Of a DNA stretch of 64,000 nucleotides, positions 1 to 8,508 are shown in pieces. A model generated the notes under the pieces. The model made no database searches. It had not been told where the DNA came from and saw only the letters and a program-made list of their open reading frames with translations. How positions within the stretch are numbered: the stretch's first letter is position 1; each line of letters opens with the position of its first letter. The DNA is taken from assembly GCF_026241755.1 (NCBI RefSeq), contig NZ_JAPJDA010000006.1, forward strand, positions 28,052 to 92,051. Direction: 5' to 3'. This DNA comes from Salinimicrobium profundisediminis. Its GTDB lineage: Bacteria; Bacteroidota; Bacteroidia; Flavobacteriales; Flavobacteriaceae. The position numbers and the translations under genes were made by a program.

Positions 1-1326
1 CCTCTTTTTTTCTCCCCCACTTAATTTTTCTACATAATCGTACTGCTTCTTACGGTCAAAAAGGAAACGTTCCAAAAGCTGCTGTGCAGAGATTTGCCGA
101 CCTTTTTTCAGCGGAATATAATCCCCGAATTCCCTTATCACATCAATGACCTTCTGGCCTTCCTTTACCTCAATTCCGCGTTGGGTGTAGTAACCAAACT
201 TAATAGTTTCCCCAATGGTGATCTTCCCGGAATCGGGAGCAAGGGTGCCGGTGAGAATGTTTAGAAAAGTGGATTTTCCGGTTCCGTTTTTTCCGATAAT
301 TCCCAGCCTGTCGCCCGGCTGAAAGTTGTAACTGAATTTATCAAGCAGTTGGAGATCGCCAAAGCTTTTGGAAATATTATGGAACTCCACAATCTTATTC
401 CCCAGGCGCTCCATATTGATCTCCAGTTGCACCTGGTGGTCGTTGCGGCGTTTTGAGGCGCGGTCTTTAATTTCGAAAAAGTCGTCTATACGCGATTTAG
501 ATTTGGTGGTTCGAGCTTTTGGCTGGCGTCGCATCCAGTCCAGTTCCTTCTTGAAAAGTTGTTTGGCTTTATCGGTATTGGTTTGCTCTAAAGCAATGCG
601 TTCATCTTTTTTGCTGAGGTAGTAGGAGTAATTGCCTTTGTAGGTGTAAAGATTTCCGTCCTCAAGCTCTACGATCTCGTTACATACACGTTCCAGGAAG
701 TACCTGTCGTGCGTTACCATAAAAATGGTGAAGTTCTCTTTACGGAAGAATTCCTCCAGCCACTCGATCATATCAAGATCGAGGTGGTTGGTAGGTTCAT
801 CCATGATGATGAGGTCGGGTTTATTTAGGATCATGGAGGCCAGGGCGAGACGTTTCTTTTGTCCGCCGCTAAGACTTCCTACCAGCGCGTGAAGATCTTC
901 AAGCTTCAGTTTAAAAAGGATCTGTTTATAGGTAGTTTCAAAATCCCAGGCTTGATGGGCATCCATCTGTTCAAAAGCCTTTTGGTAGGCATCGGAATCT
1001 TCAGGATTTTCGAGAGCTTTTTCGTAGCGCTCGATGACTTTCAGGATTTCATTATCTGAAGCAAAGATGGTTTGTTCTACTGTAAGCTTCGGATCTAAAT
1101 TAGGTTCCTGCGGAAGAAAAGCTGTGGTGATATCTTTACGATATACCACATTGCCGGCATCGGGAGTATCGGCGCCCGAAAGTATATTGAGGAGAGAGGT
1201 TTTTCCTGTTCCGTTCTTGGCTACAAATCCCACCTTATCTCCTTCATTAATTCCGAAGGAAAGATTTGAAAAAAGTTCTCTTTCTCCGTAAGCCTTGGCT
1301 ACATTTTCTACAGATAAATAATTCAC
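1..1326 (-). CDS. ABC-F family ATP-binding protein, C-terminus outside the window
   Basis: Cytosolic tandem-ATPase of the ABC-F type; members bind ribosomes or act in translation quality control and have no membrane domain. I translated 442 codons from a GTG start at 1326. The first nucleotide-binding domain shows Walker A GFVAKNGTGKTS (about residues 33-44), signature LSGGQKKR and Walker B followed by DEPTNHLDLD. A linker rich in K and R (KARTTKSKSRIDDFF) follows, then the second Walker A GIIGKNGTGKST. The window edge cuts the gene in the second signature motif, LSGGEKKR. No ATG is available in frame before an upstream stop, and homologues begin similarly (MNYLSVENV), so GTG is preferred. 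The exact subfamily cannot be told from this part. It is the housekeeping flank of the polysaccharide locus. Confidence 0.93.
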   Translation of the reverse strand, partial: MNYLSVENVAKAYGERELFSNLSFGINEGDKVGFVAKNGTGKTSLLNILSGADTPDAGNVVYRKDITTAFLPQEPNLDPKLTVEQTIFASDNEILKVIERYEKALENPEDSDAYQKAFEQMDAHQAWDFETTYKQILFKLKLEDLHALVGSLSGGQKKRLALASMILNKPDLIIMDEPTNHLDLDMIEWLEEFFRKENFTIFMVTHDRYFLERVCNEIVELEDGNLYTYKGNYSYYLSKKDERIALEQTNTDKAKQLFKKELDWMRRQPKARTTKSKSRIDDFFEIKDRASKRRNDHQVQLEINMERLGNKIVEFHNISKSFGDLQLLDKFSYNFQPGDRLGIIGKNGTGKSTFLNILTGTLAPDSGKITIGETIKFGYYTQRGIEVKEGQKVIDVIREFGDYIPLKKGRQISAQQLLERFLFDRKKQYDYVEKLSGGEKKR

Positions 1327-1566
1327 ACAGTTATTTTTGGCAAAAGTAGGTATTTCAATGATCAATTAACAATTTAGAATTAGCAGAGAGATTTTGAAGA
1401 TTTGAAAATTTGAGGATGTGGGAATTTGAAGATGAAATGGAGTTCGAACAATCTAACGCCGATATGTATTTGTAAAAATCTCACATCCAACATCAGCCTT
1501 CTGCCTTTGATTAACAGTATTTAACAAACTAGTGATGCAATTATTTTATTATTAACCTTCAAGACC
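1327..1566. other. Intergenic region between divergent genes, low-complexity
   Basis: Divergent spacer between the ABC-F gene and the export lipoprotein gene. Positions 1385-1440 consist of degenerate repeats of words such as GATTTGAAAATTTGAGGA, a simple-sequence texture that recurs in other spacers of this window. No gene or RNA was recognised. Confidence 0.6.
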
Positions 1567-1574
1567 TATATTTG
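1567..1574 (+). promoter_or_regulatory. Bacteroidota -7 promoter box TATATTTG for the polysaccharide operon
   Basis: Exact match to the TAnnTTTG -7 consensus of Bacteroidota, 20 bases before the ATG of the wza-like gene. Transcription would begin near 1581 and leave a leader of about 14 bases. No clear TTG -33 element was found at the usual distance. Confidence 0.65.
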
Positions 1575-1594
1575 TCTCAAGCTATTAGTCCCAA

Positions 1595-2383
1595 ATGAGT
1601 ATCAGGCAATTAATTGTTGTTGTTAGTATTCTGTTTTTTGTTTCTTCCTGTGTGCCCACTAAGCGGTTGATGTACTTGCAGGAAGATGGTAAGGAGACAG
1701 ACAGTTTAATTTCTATAGAAAGAATTCAGAAACCCTATAGAATTCAGGTTAATGATCTTCTAAGTATCAGGGTTAAGGCAATAGACCAGGACGTGGTTGG
1801 GATGTTTAACCCTATTGGGGAGCAAAATCCTAACGCCACGGGAGAAGAAAGGCTTTATTATGACGGCTTCTTAGTGGATGCTCATGGAAATATTCGAGTG
1901 CCCACCCTGGGCGAGGTGAATGTGCTGGGTTTCACGGTAGAGGAGGTGAGAGAGAAGATCGAAAAAGCCCTTTTAGACAAGTATTTCAAGGAACAGGCAA
2001 ACATCTTTGTCACGGTTAAGCTGGCGGGAATAAGATATACCACAATTGGAGAGATAGGATCAGGAACCCAGGTGATCTATAAAGAGCAGGTGACGATTAT
2101 GGAAGCCATAGCCCAGGCCGGGGATATATCTGAGTTCGGAGACAGGACCGATGTGGTGATTGTGCGCCAATACCCGGGCGGGGAGAAAAGACACCATATT
2201 GATCTTACAAGCATAGATGCGATGAAGTCGCCGTACTATTATATTCAGCCTAACGATCTTATTATCGTGAATCCGCTTCCGCAGAAAGCATTGGGACTGG
2301 GTACTACAGGGCTGGAAGCCTTTCGTACTATCACGACTATTTTAGCGTTTGTAACTTCAACAATATTATTAATTACCCGGTGA
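1595..2383 (+). CDS. wza: Polysaccharide export outer-membrane lipoprotein (Wza family)
   Basis: Outer-membrane export channel component through which capsule or exopolysaccharide leaves the cell. The 262-aa product starts with a lipoprotein signal (VSSC lipobox, lipidated Cys19), followed by the polysaccharide export (Poly_export) domain at about residues 45-150, an SLBB-type domain to about 230 and a short C-terminal hydrophobic segment (about 243-260). Bacteroidota members of the family are shorter than E. coli Wza (about 380 aa), and this length fits them. The gene is three bases upstream of the wzc-like kinase gene, the usual pairing, and follows a promoter box at 1567-1574. The symbol is given for the family; the exact polymer exported is inferred from the downstream genes. 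Confidence 0.9.
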   Translation: MSIRQLIVVVSILFFVSSCVPTKRLMYLQEDGKETDSLISIERIQKPYRIQVNDLLSIRVKAIDQDVVGMFNPIGEQNPNATGEERLYYDGFLVDAHGNIRVPTLGEVNVLGFTVEEVREKIEKALLDKYFKEQANIFVTVKLAGIRYTTIGEIGSGTQVIYKEQVTIMEAIAQAGDISEFGDRTDVVIVRQYPGGEKRHHIDLTSIDAMKSPYYYIQPNDLIIVNPLPQKALGLGTTGLEAFRTITTILAFVTSTILLITR

Positions 2384-2386
2384 TGT

Positions 2387-4855
2387 ATGGCACATGAAGA
2401 TGATCATATTAGTGATGTAGGTTCCACATTTGACTTTAAAGGATTTGTGCTGAAAGTCTTTAGCTACTGGCAATTAATTCTGTTGTCTATAGCTATAAGT
2501 CTGGGAGTGGCTTATTACAATAATGTACGTAAACTTCCTGTTTATCAATTAGGGAATTCCATTTCCATAAAAGACGATCAAAACCCCTTTTTTACCAGCA
2601 ATACCAGCCTCACTTTTAACTGGGGAGGAACCTCAGACAAGGTGAATACGGCCATGACCATTTTGCGGTCAAGATCGCATAATGAAGAGGTGGTAGAGCG
2701 CTTGCAGTATTATATTGCTTATCAACAGGACGGAGAATATCAACGTGTGAATGCTTACGGTTTCACTCCTTTTAAAGTAGTGGCCGATACTTCTGCGTAC
2801 CAGGCCCAGGGAACCACTTTTACCATTCGTTTTAAAGACCCTGAAACCTTTACGCTCAGCACGACTTTTGCCGGAGGAAATGCTTCGGTATATAATTATG
2901 ATACGAAAGAATATGGCAATGTGGTGGTCGAGGAAGGGGAGTTTAGCCGTGAATACCGGCTTAACGAGCCCATAAATTTGCCATTTTTCAATGGTAAGCT
3001 TGTGCCAACGCCACGAGTTCCTGTTATAGATAAACCTTTTTACGTGCAATTCCGGCATTTTGATGGTACTGTGGGGAGGTTCCGCGGAGTGGCGGTAAGT
3101 CCGCAGTCGCAGGGAGCTTCGGTTTTAAATCTTTCCATGACAGGTGATAATAAAGCTGAGATCGTAGATTACCTCAATGGAACTGTACGGGTATTGAGTC
3201 AAAATATGCTGGAGCGCAAGAATCTTTTTGCCACCAAGACCATTCGGTTTATTGACAGTAGTTTAAGTGTCAAGGCTATGGAGCTTAAGGTGGTGGAAGA
3301 TGAATTGAATAGGTTTAGAAATACCAATTCTATCCTGGATATTTCTGCGGAAAGCAGTCAGCTAAACTCCAAACTTACAGGGCTTGATGTGAGGAAAGAA
3401 GATATTTCACGTCAACTGGCCTATTATGAAACCCTGCAGGATTACCTGCAATCACGAAATGATTATTCTGATGTGCCGGCACCTTCGGTAGCGGGAATTG
3501 CTGAAGGAAGTATTGTTAGCGGAGTAGGACGAATTGTTTCCCTTGCCGAAGAAAGGCGGAAATACGAATATTCCCTACAGGAAAATTCCCCTGTTTTTCA
3601 GGATATAGACCGGCAGATAAATGCAGTAAAAGATGTGCTGCTCGAAAATATGTCTTCTTCTCAAAACCTCCTGCGGCAGGAGCTGCGAGACATCAATAGA
3701 GAAATTGCCCTGGCTGAAGCCGAAATTAGGAAACTACCGCAGGAAGAGCAGGACTTGCTTAAAATCCAGCGAAAGTATTCTATAAGTGAGCGCACTTATA
3801 ATATGTTCCTGGAAAAACGCAGTGAAGCCGGACTCGTAAAAGCAGCCAACGTGAGTGATGTTATGGTTATTGATACCGCCAAAGATACCGGTGGCGGACA
3901 GATTGGACCAAATACACAACTTAACTATGTGATGGCATTAATGGTGGGTGGAATGATTCCGCTGACTTTTGTTTTCCTGTTAGTTTTTCTGAATACCAAC
4001 GTGCACAACGCACAGGAAGTCACCCGTTTATCACCCATTCCCATTCTGGGGATGATTGGGAAAAGTAGGATGGACACAAATCTTGCGGTCTTCAATAAAC
4101 CCAAATCGGCTATTGCTGAAGGGTTTCGAGGGTTGAGGTCCAGTCTGCAGTTTATGTACAAAAAGCAGGGGGTGAGCGGCTCTAAAACGGTGATGATCAC
4201 TTCATCGGTTTCGGGGGAAGGGAAAACTTTTTGTGCCATGAACCTCGCCACTGTTTTTGCTTTGAGTGAAAAGAAGACCCTGTTACTGGGTGCCGATCTA
4301 CGTAAACCGAAGATCTTTGATGACTTTAAGATCAATAACGATGTGGGAGTGGTGAATTATCTTATAGGGCAGGAGTCGCTGGAGGCAATCATACAGCCAA
4401 GTATGGTGCCACACCTGGATGTGATTACTGCAGGGCCAATTCCGCCAAACCCTTCAGAATTACTTATGAACGAGCAGATGGAAACCCTCATGAGTGAACT
4501 GCGGGAGCGTTATGATTATATTATTATGGATACCCCGCCGGTGGGTGTGGTTGCCGATGCGCTCAACCTCATAAAATACGCCGATGCCACTCTATACCTC
4601 ATCCGCCAGGATTACACCAAACGCGGAATGCTTGAAGTGATCAACGAGAAGTATAACAAAGGTGAAGTAAAGAATATTTCATTCGTTCTTAACCACTTTG
4701 TGCACCGGGCCAAGTATGGTTATGGCTATGGTTACGGCTATGGCTATGGTTACGGTTATGGGTATGGCCAGTATGGTAAAGGTTATGGGCAGCAGGAAAC
4801 AAGGACTGGTAAGCTGAAGAAGAAGTGGAGGGAGATAATGCGGAATTTTGAGTAA
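2387..4855 (+). CDS. wzc: Polysaccharide co-polymerase / BY-type tyrosine kinase (Wzc family)
   Basis: Inner-membrane protein that controls polysaccharide chain length and export by cycles of tyrosine autophosphorylation. The 822-aa product has a first membrane segment at about residues 22-45, a large periplasmic Wzz/GNVR region with coiled-coil stretches, and a second membrane segment at about 505-530. The cytoplasmic BY-kinase domain has Walker A SSVSGEGKT (about 605), Walker A' LGADLRKPK (about 635) and Walker B YIIMDTPP (about 710). The tail is a tyrosine cluster made of nine consecutive Tyr-Gly dipeptides plus two further Tyr, the expected autophosphorylation site. It follows the wza-like gene directly. 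No Wzb-type phosphatase gene is seen nearby, although such a gene is often adjacent. Confidence 0.93.
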   Translation: MAHEDDHISDVGSTFDFKGFVLKVFSYWQLILLSIAISLGVAYYNNVRKLPVYQLGNSISIKDDQNPFFTSNTSLTFNWGGTSDKVNTAMTILRSRSHNEEVVERLQYYIAYQQDGEYQRVNAYGFTPFKVVADTSAYQAQGTTFTIRFKDPETFTLSTTFAGGNASVYNYDTKEYGNVVVEEGEFSREYRLNEPINLPFFNGKLVPTPRVPVIDKPFYVQFRHFDGTVGRFRGVAVSPQSQGASVLNLSMTGDNKAEIVDYLNGTVRVLSQNMLERKNLFATKTIRFIDSSLSVKAMELKVVEDELNRFRNTNSILDISAESSQLNSKLTGLDVRKEDISRQLAYYETLQDYLQSRNDYSDVPAPSVAGIAEGSIVSGVGRIVSLAEERRKYEYSLQENSPVFQDIDRQINAVKDVLLENMSSSQNLLRQELRDINREIALAEAEIRKLPQEEQDLLKIQRKYSISERTYNMFLEKRSEAGLVKAANVSDVMVIDTAKDTGGGQIGPNTQLNYVMALMVGGMIPLTFVFLLVFLNTNVHNAQEVTRLSPIPILGMIGKSRMDTNLAVFNKPKSAIAEGFRGLRSSLQFMYKKQGVSGSKTVMITSSVSGEGKTFCAMNLATVFALSEKKTLLLGADLRKPKIFDDFKINNDVGVVNYLIGQESLEAIIQPSMVPHLDVITAGPIPPNPSELLMNEQMETLMSELRERYDYIIMDTPPVGVVADALNLIKYADATLYLIRQDYTKRGMLEVINEKYNKGEVKNISFVLNHFVHRAKYGYGYGYGYGYGYGYGYGQYGKGYGQQETRTGKLKKKWREIMRNFE
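4715..4768 (+). repeat. In-frame hexanucleotide repeat encoding (Tyr-Gly)9
   Basis: Nine successive codon pairs TAY-GGN at the 3' end of the wzc-like gene. The degenerate third positions show an old array rather than a freshly expanded one, but gain or loss of 6-bp units would change the number of phosphorylatable tyrosines without shifting the frame. Confidence 0.9.
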
Positions 4856-5012
4856 TTCTCGCGTAGCTCGAATTAGAGGAGAGTGGGAAGAGGGGCTGTG
4901 TAACTTCGAATAGGAAGTCGGAGACGGAACTTTGGAGCTACTACTGAATTTTGAGCACAAGAAAATTTGTTTGTTGTTTTTGGTTTTTTGTTTATTGTAA
5001 TTCTGAGAAACG

Positions 5013-5408
5013 ATGGGAAAAGTGGAGCGATTTGAGGATCTGGAAGTTTGGAAGCTGGCTCGTGTAATTTGTCAGAAGATAGAAACTTTATTTCAGGAAA
5101 CGGGTTTAGGGAAAAACTATTCACTCAGAAATCAAATGGAACGTAGTTCAGGTTCTATAATGGACAATATTGCTGAAGGTTTCGGAAGAGGAGGTAATCA
5201 AGAATTTATAAACTTTCTAAGTTATTCGAAAGGATCTACTACCGAACTAAAATCCCAACTTTATAGAGCATTAGATAAAAAGCTGATTTCCCAAGAACAG
5301 TTTGACAATCTCGGAGCCGATTGCACTCAAGCCGATAATCGTATAGGTGCATTCATGGCATACCTCCGGAAATCGGATATGCGAGGAATAAAGTTCAAGA
5401 AGACTTAA
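5013..5408 (+). CDS. Four-helix-bundle protein (S23 / TIGR02436 type)
   Basis: Small 131-aa, all-helical protein of the four-helix-bundle family first described from 23S rRNA intervening sequences. Recognisable family features are the start FEDLEVWKLAR, the central motif RSSGSIMDNIAEGFGR and the YLRKSDMRG end. The function of the family is not established. Here it is a free-standing gene between wzc and gmd, flanked by simple-sequence spacers (TTTGTTTGTTGTTTTTGG before it and ACAAACAATAAACAACAG after it), which suggests a mobile or cargo gene rather than a polysaccharide enzyme. A second member lies at 11292-11654. The ATG at 5013 is the only start compatible with the family N-terminus. Confidence 0.88.
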   Translation: MGKVERFEDLEVWKLARVICQKIETLFQETGLGKNYSLRNQMERSSGSIMDNIAEGFGRGGNQEFINFLSYSKGSTTELKSQLYRALDKKLISQEQFDNLGADCTQADNRIGAFMAYLRKSDMRGIKFKKT

Positions 5409-5463
5409 CCATAAACCATAGACTACAAACAATAAACAACAGCTTATTCCGTAAATAATTGAA

Positions 5464-6624
5464 TTGCAAAACACTTTAAAGAAAAGAGCTATCAATAAAG
5501 AACCCCGACAAAAAACCGCCCTCATAACCGGCATCACAGGCCAGGATGGTGCTTATTTGGCCGAATTCCTCCTGGAGAAAGGATATGTGGTGCATGGGAT
5601 CAAAAGGAGGTCTAGCCTTTTTAATACAGAAAGGGTAGATCACCTGTATCAGGATCCGCACGAGAAAGATATCAGGTTTAAACTTCATTATGGAGATTTG
5701 AGTGATTCTATGAATCTCACGAGGATCATTCAGGAAGTGCAGCCCGATGAAATATACAATCTTGGAGCTATGTCTCATGTGAAGGTGAGCTTTGACACCC
5801 CTGAATATACTGCTAATGTCGACGGATTAGGGACTCTTAGGATTTTAGAGGCGGTAAGGCTTCTTGGCCTCACTAAGAAAACAAAGATCTATCAGGCTTC
5901 AACTTCAGAGTTGTATGGACTGGTACAGCAGGTGCCGCAAAACGAAAACACCCCTTTCTATCCGCGAAGCCCTTATGGCGTTGCGAAATTGTATGCCTAC
6001 TGGATAACAATTAATTACCGGGAGGCTTATAAGATGTTTGCATGTAATGGAATTCTATTCAACCATGAATCTCCGTTAAGGGGAGAAACTTTTGTCACCC
6101 GTAAAATAACTCGTGCCGTTGCCCGTATTGCCCTGGGAATGCAGGAAAATTTCTTTTTAGGAAATCTTAATGCTGAAAGAGATTGGGGGCACGCAAAAGA
6201 TTATGTGGAAGCTATGTGGCTCATGCTGCAACAGGATCAGCCGGATGATTATGTGATCGCCACTGGAAAAACCACTTCAGTAAGAGAACTGGTGCGTATG
6301 GCCTTTGCCTGTGTTGGAATTACTGTGGAATTTTTGGGTGCCGGAATTGAAGAAGTTGCAAAAGTGATAAAGTGCGAAAATCCCGATTACCAGATAGCAT
6401 CGGGAGCTACAGTACTTCAGGTAGATCCTAAATACCATCGCCCCACCGAAGTCGATCAGCTTATTGGAGACGCTTCAAAATGTAAAGAAAAGTTGGGCTG
6501 GACGCCGAAGTATGATTTAAAAGATCTGGTGCAGGAAATGATGGAAGCCGATGTGAACCTCTTCCGTAAAGAAAAATATTTAAGAGAAGGAGGGCATAAG
6601 ACATTAGATTATAATGGAGAGTAG
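5464..6624 (+). CDS. gmd: GDP-mannose 4,6-dehydratase
   Basis: Converts GDP-D-mannose to GDP-4-keto-6-deoxymannose, the first step to GDP-L-fucose; cytosolic short-chain dehydrogenase/reductase. The 386-aa product has the Rossmann motif TGITGQDG (Gly23, Gly26, Gly29), the STSELYG segment, the catalytic YGVAK (Tyr-x-x-x-Lys) and the [16 protein letters not shown] signature typical of Gmd. The start is TTG at 5464; no ATG occurs before the Rossmann motif. The next gene, 37 bases downstream, encodes the second enzyme of the pathway, so the pair makes the fucose donor of this locus. A mannose-1-phosphate guanylyltransferase is not in the window and must be elsewhere. Confidence 0.95.
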   Translation: MQNTLKKRAINKEPRQKTALITGITGQDGAYLAEFLLEKGYVVHGIKRRSSLFNTERVDHLYQDPHEKDIRFKLHYGDLSDSMNLTRIIQEVQPDEIYNLGAMSHVKVSFDTPEYTANVDGLGTLRILEAVRLLGLTKKTKIYQASTSELYGLVQQVPQNENTPFYPRSPYGVAKLYAYWITINYREAYKMFACNGILFNHESPLRGETFVTRKITRAVARIALGMQENFFLGNLNAERDWGHAKDYVEAMWLMLQQDQPDDYVIATGKTTSVRELVRMAFACVGITVEFLGAGIEEVAKVIKCENPDYQIASGATVLQVDPKYHRPTEVDQLIGDASKCKEKLGWTPKYDLKDLVQEMMEADVNLFRKEKYLREGGHKTLDYNGE

Positions 6625-6661
6625 TTCGTAGTCTATGGACGTTAGACGGTAGATTTTAGAA

Positions 6662-7585
6662 ATGGAGAAAGATTCAAAAATATATGTTGCAGGACACACC
6701 GGAATGGTGGGTTCGGCGTTACTGCGGAAGCTGGAAAAGGAGGGTTTCAAAAATGTCATTTTTCGCACCTCTTCCCAACTCGACCTCACAAACCAGGAAG
6801 CGGTAAAAAACTTCTTTAAAGAGGAGAAACCTGATTATGTCTTTCTGGCAGCGGCAAAAGTAGGGGGTATTATGGCCAATAATACTTACAGAGCTGATTT
6901 TTTGTATGAAAACCTGATGATCCAGAATAATGTCATCCACCAGAGCTATTTAAATGGTGTCAAAAAGCTCCTTTTTTTCGCTTCTTCCTGTATTTATCCT
7001 AAAATGTCACCCCAGCCCATAAAAGAAGACTACCTGCTCACAGGAAAACTCGAAGATACCAATGAGCCTTATGCCATTGCAAAAATTGCCGGGCTAAAAA
7101 TGTGCGAGAATTACAATCGGCAGTACGGTTGTGATTTTATTTCAGTAATGCCTACAAATCTATATGGTCCCAATGATAACTATGATCCTGAGACTTCTCA
7201 TGTGCTTCCGGCTTTACTTCGGAAGTTTCATGAGGCAAAAGTAGAAGATAAAGTTTCCGTAGAAGTATGGGGAAGCGGGGAGCCGAAAAGGGAATTTTTA
7301 CATGTAGACGATCTTGCTGCTGCCTGCCTGCACCTCATGAATACTTACAGCGGAAATGTTAGCGTAAACATTGGGACAGGAGAAGATTTATCTATTAAAG
7401 AACTTGCAGAAATGATAAAAGACATTTCAGGTTACTCTGGAGCGATTACCTGGAATAGATCTAAACCCGATGGTACGCCCCGAAAGCTGTTGGATGTAAG
7501 CCTGATTCACAACCTTGGCTGGAGGCATAAAATTGGTCTGGAAGAAGGTCTTGCAAAAGTTTATGAGGAGGAATTTTTGATGTAG
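6662..7585 (+). CDS. fcl: GDP-L-fucose synthase
   Basis: Epimerises and reduces GDP-4-keto-6-deoxymannose to GDP-L-fucose using NADPH; cytosolic. The 307-aa product has the N-terminal [10 protein letters not shown] nucleotide-binding loop (residues 11-20), FASSCIYPK, the catalytic YAIAKIAG motif (Tyr-x-x-x-Lys) and the [12 protein letters not shown] segment characteristic of GDP-fucose synthases (WcaG). Length is normal for the family. It is co-directional with gmd, with a 37-base spacer made of word-like sequence (GTAGTCTATGGACGTTAGAC). The product would be the donor for a fucosyltransferase among the glycosyltransferases further on. Confidence 0.95.
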   Translation: MEKDSKIYVAGHTGMVGSALLRKLEKEGFKNVIFRTSSQLDLTNQEAVKNFFKEEKPDYVFLAAAKVGGIMANNTYRADFLYENLMIQNNVIHQSYLNGVKKLLFFASSCIYPKMSPQPIKEDYLLTGKLEDTNEPYAIAKIAGLKMCENYNRQYGCDFISVMPTNLYGPNDNYDPETSHVLPALLRKFHEAKVEDKVSVEVWGSGEPKREFLHVDDLAAACLHLMNTYSGNVSVNIGTGEDLSIKELAEMIKDISGYSGAITWNRSKPDGTPRKLLDVSLIHNLGWRHKIGLEEGLAKVYEEEFLM

Positions 7586-7767
7586 TGGAGAGAGGCAACC
7601 AACTAATGACTACCCACAATCGACTATAGACTACCGGCTACAGACAAATCCTATCCGCCTCAAATGAAATAATTCTCCATCTTATCCGTTAGATAAATGC
7701 AAATTTATTGGGGTATAAAAAAAATTCCTTTTTATTTGTAAACAAATTGACGCATATTCCAAATCTT

Positions 7768-8442
7768 ATGAAAAAATATCTTTTAGGCCTGTTTTTTATC
7801 TTGACCACAGTTTCAATATGCTTTTCTCAAGAATTGAGTTATGGCCTAAAAGCCGGAGTTAATCATCCTATGGGTGGTGAGATTGTAGGGTTACAAAACA
7901 ACTATGCATTCCAGAAGAATACTTCTGAGGCTGAGGGGAATCTTGGCTTTCATGGAGGTATCTTTTTACAGGTTGATTTTGGTAAGTTTTTTGTCCGGCC
8001 CGAGGTAGTTTATACTTCATTAGATACAGAATTCACTTTTATAGAAGAAACTTCAATCTATTCTGTTCAAAAATTTGATATTCCTTTATTAGTAGGTTAT
8101 AATATTTGGGGACCAATTGATATTTATGCCGGACCTGTGTATTCGAATATACTGGATGCTACTTTGGAGGGGGAAGAATTCCTGAACCCAATTGTTGTTC
8201 AAGACACACCAATAAATGCTCAGGCTGGCGTGAAGGTTGAATTTGGAAGGTTTGGATTGGATCTACGATATGAAAGATCTTTGTCTTCGGCTGAGCTTCA
8301 GCGTTTAGATTTTGGTGAAGGTTATAATGAAATCAATGAAGCAGAATTCACAGATTCCAGGCTAAATCAAATAATTGTGGGAGTGATCTTCAAAATTGGA
8401 GGTCCAGGACTAAACGAAAGACGACGAAGGGCTTGTTACTAA
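7768..8442 (+). CDS. Small outer-membrane beta-barrel protein (PorT/OmpA-barrel type)
   Basis: Predicted secreted 224-aa protein with signal peptide MKKYLLGLFFILTTVSICFS and alternating aromatic/polar strands (YGLKAGVNHP, GFHGGIFLQVDFG, FFVRPEVVYTS, VKVEFGRFGLDLRYERSL, IIVGVIFKIGG) typical of 8-stranded outer-membrane barrels of the OMP_b-brl/PorT class in Bacteroidota. The reading frame is open from 7708, but the ATG at 7768 places the signal peptide at the N-terminus and is preferred. No enzymatic residues are recognised. Its place at the end of the gmd-fcl strand may be incidental; a structural or cell-surface role is inferred only from the fold. Confidence 0.8.
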   Translation: MKKYLLGLFFILTTVSICFSQELSYGLKAGVNHPMGGEIVGLQNNYAFQKNTSEAEGNLGFHGGIFLQVDFGKFFVRPEVVYTSLDTEFTFIEETSIYSVQKFDIPLLVGYNIWGPIDIYAGPVYSNILDATLEGEEFLNPIVVQDTPINAQAGVKVEFGRFGLDLRYERSLSSAELQRLDFGEGYNEINEAEFTDSRLNQIIVGVIFKIGGPGLNERRRRACY

Positions 8443-8508
8443 AAAGAACTTTTGAAAGTTAGCTAGTCGCACCTGTCCTCAGTATCATTATATTTTATCG
8501 TTAATTAG

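Noticed and set aside
3925..4335. 136-codon frame antisense to the wzc-like gene
   Set aside because: It mirrors the kinase domain coding sequence, including the Walker A region, and has no features of its own.
7708..7767. Longer N-terminus of the outer-membrane barrel protein
   Set aside because: The ATG at 7768 gives a complete signal peptide at the N-terminus; the upstream codons would bury it.
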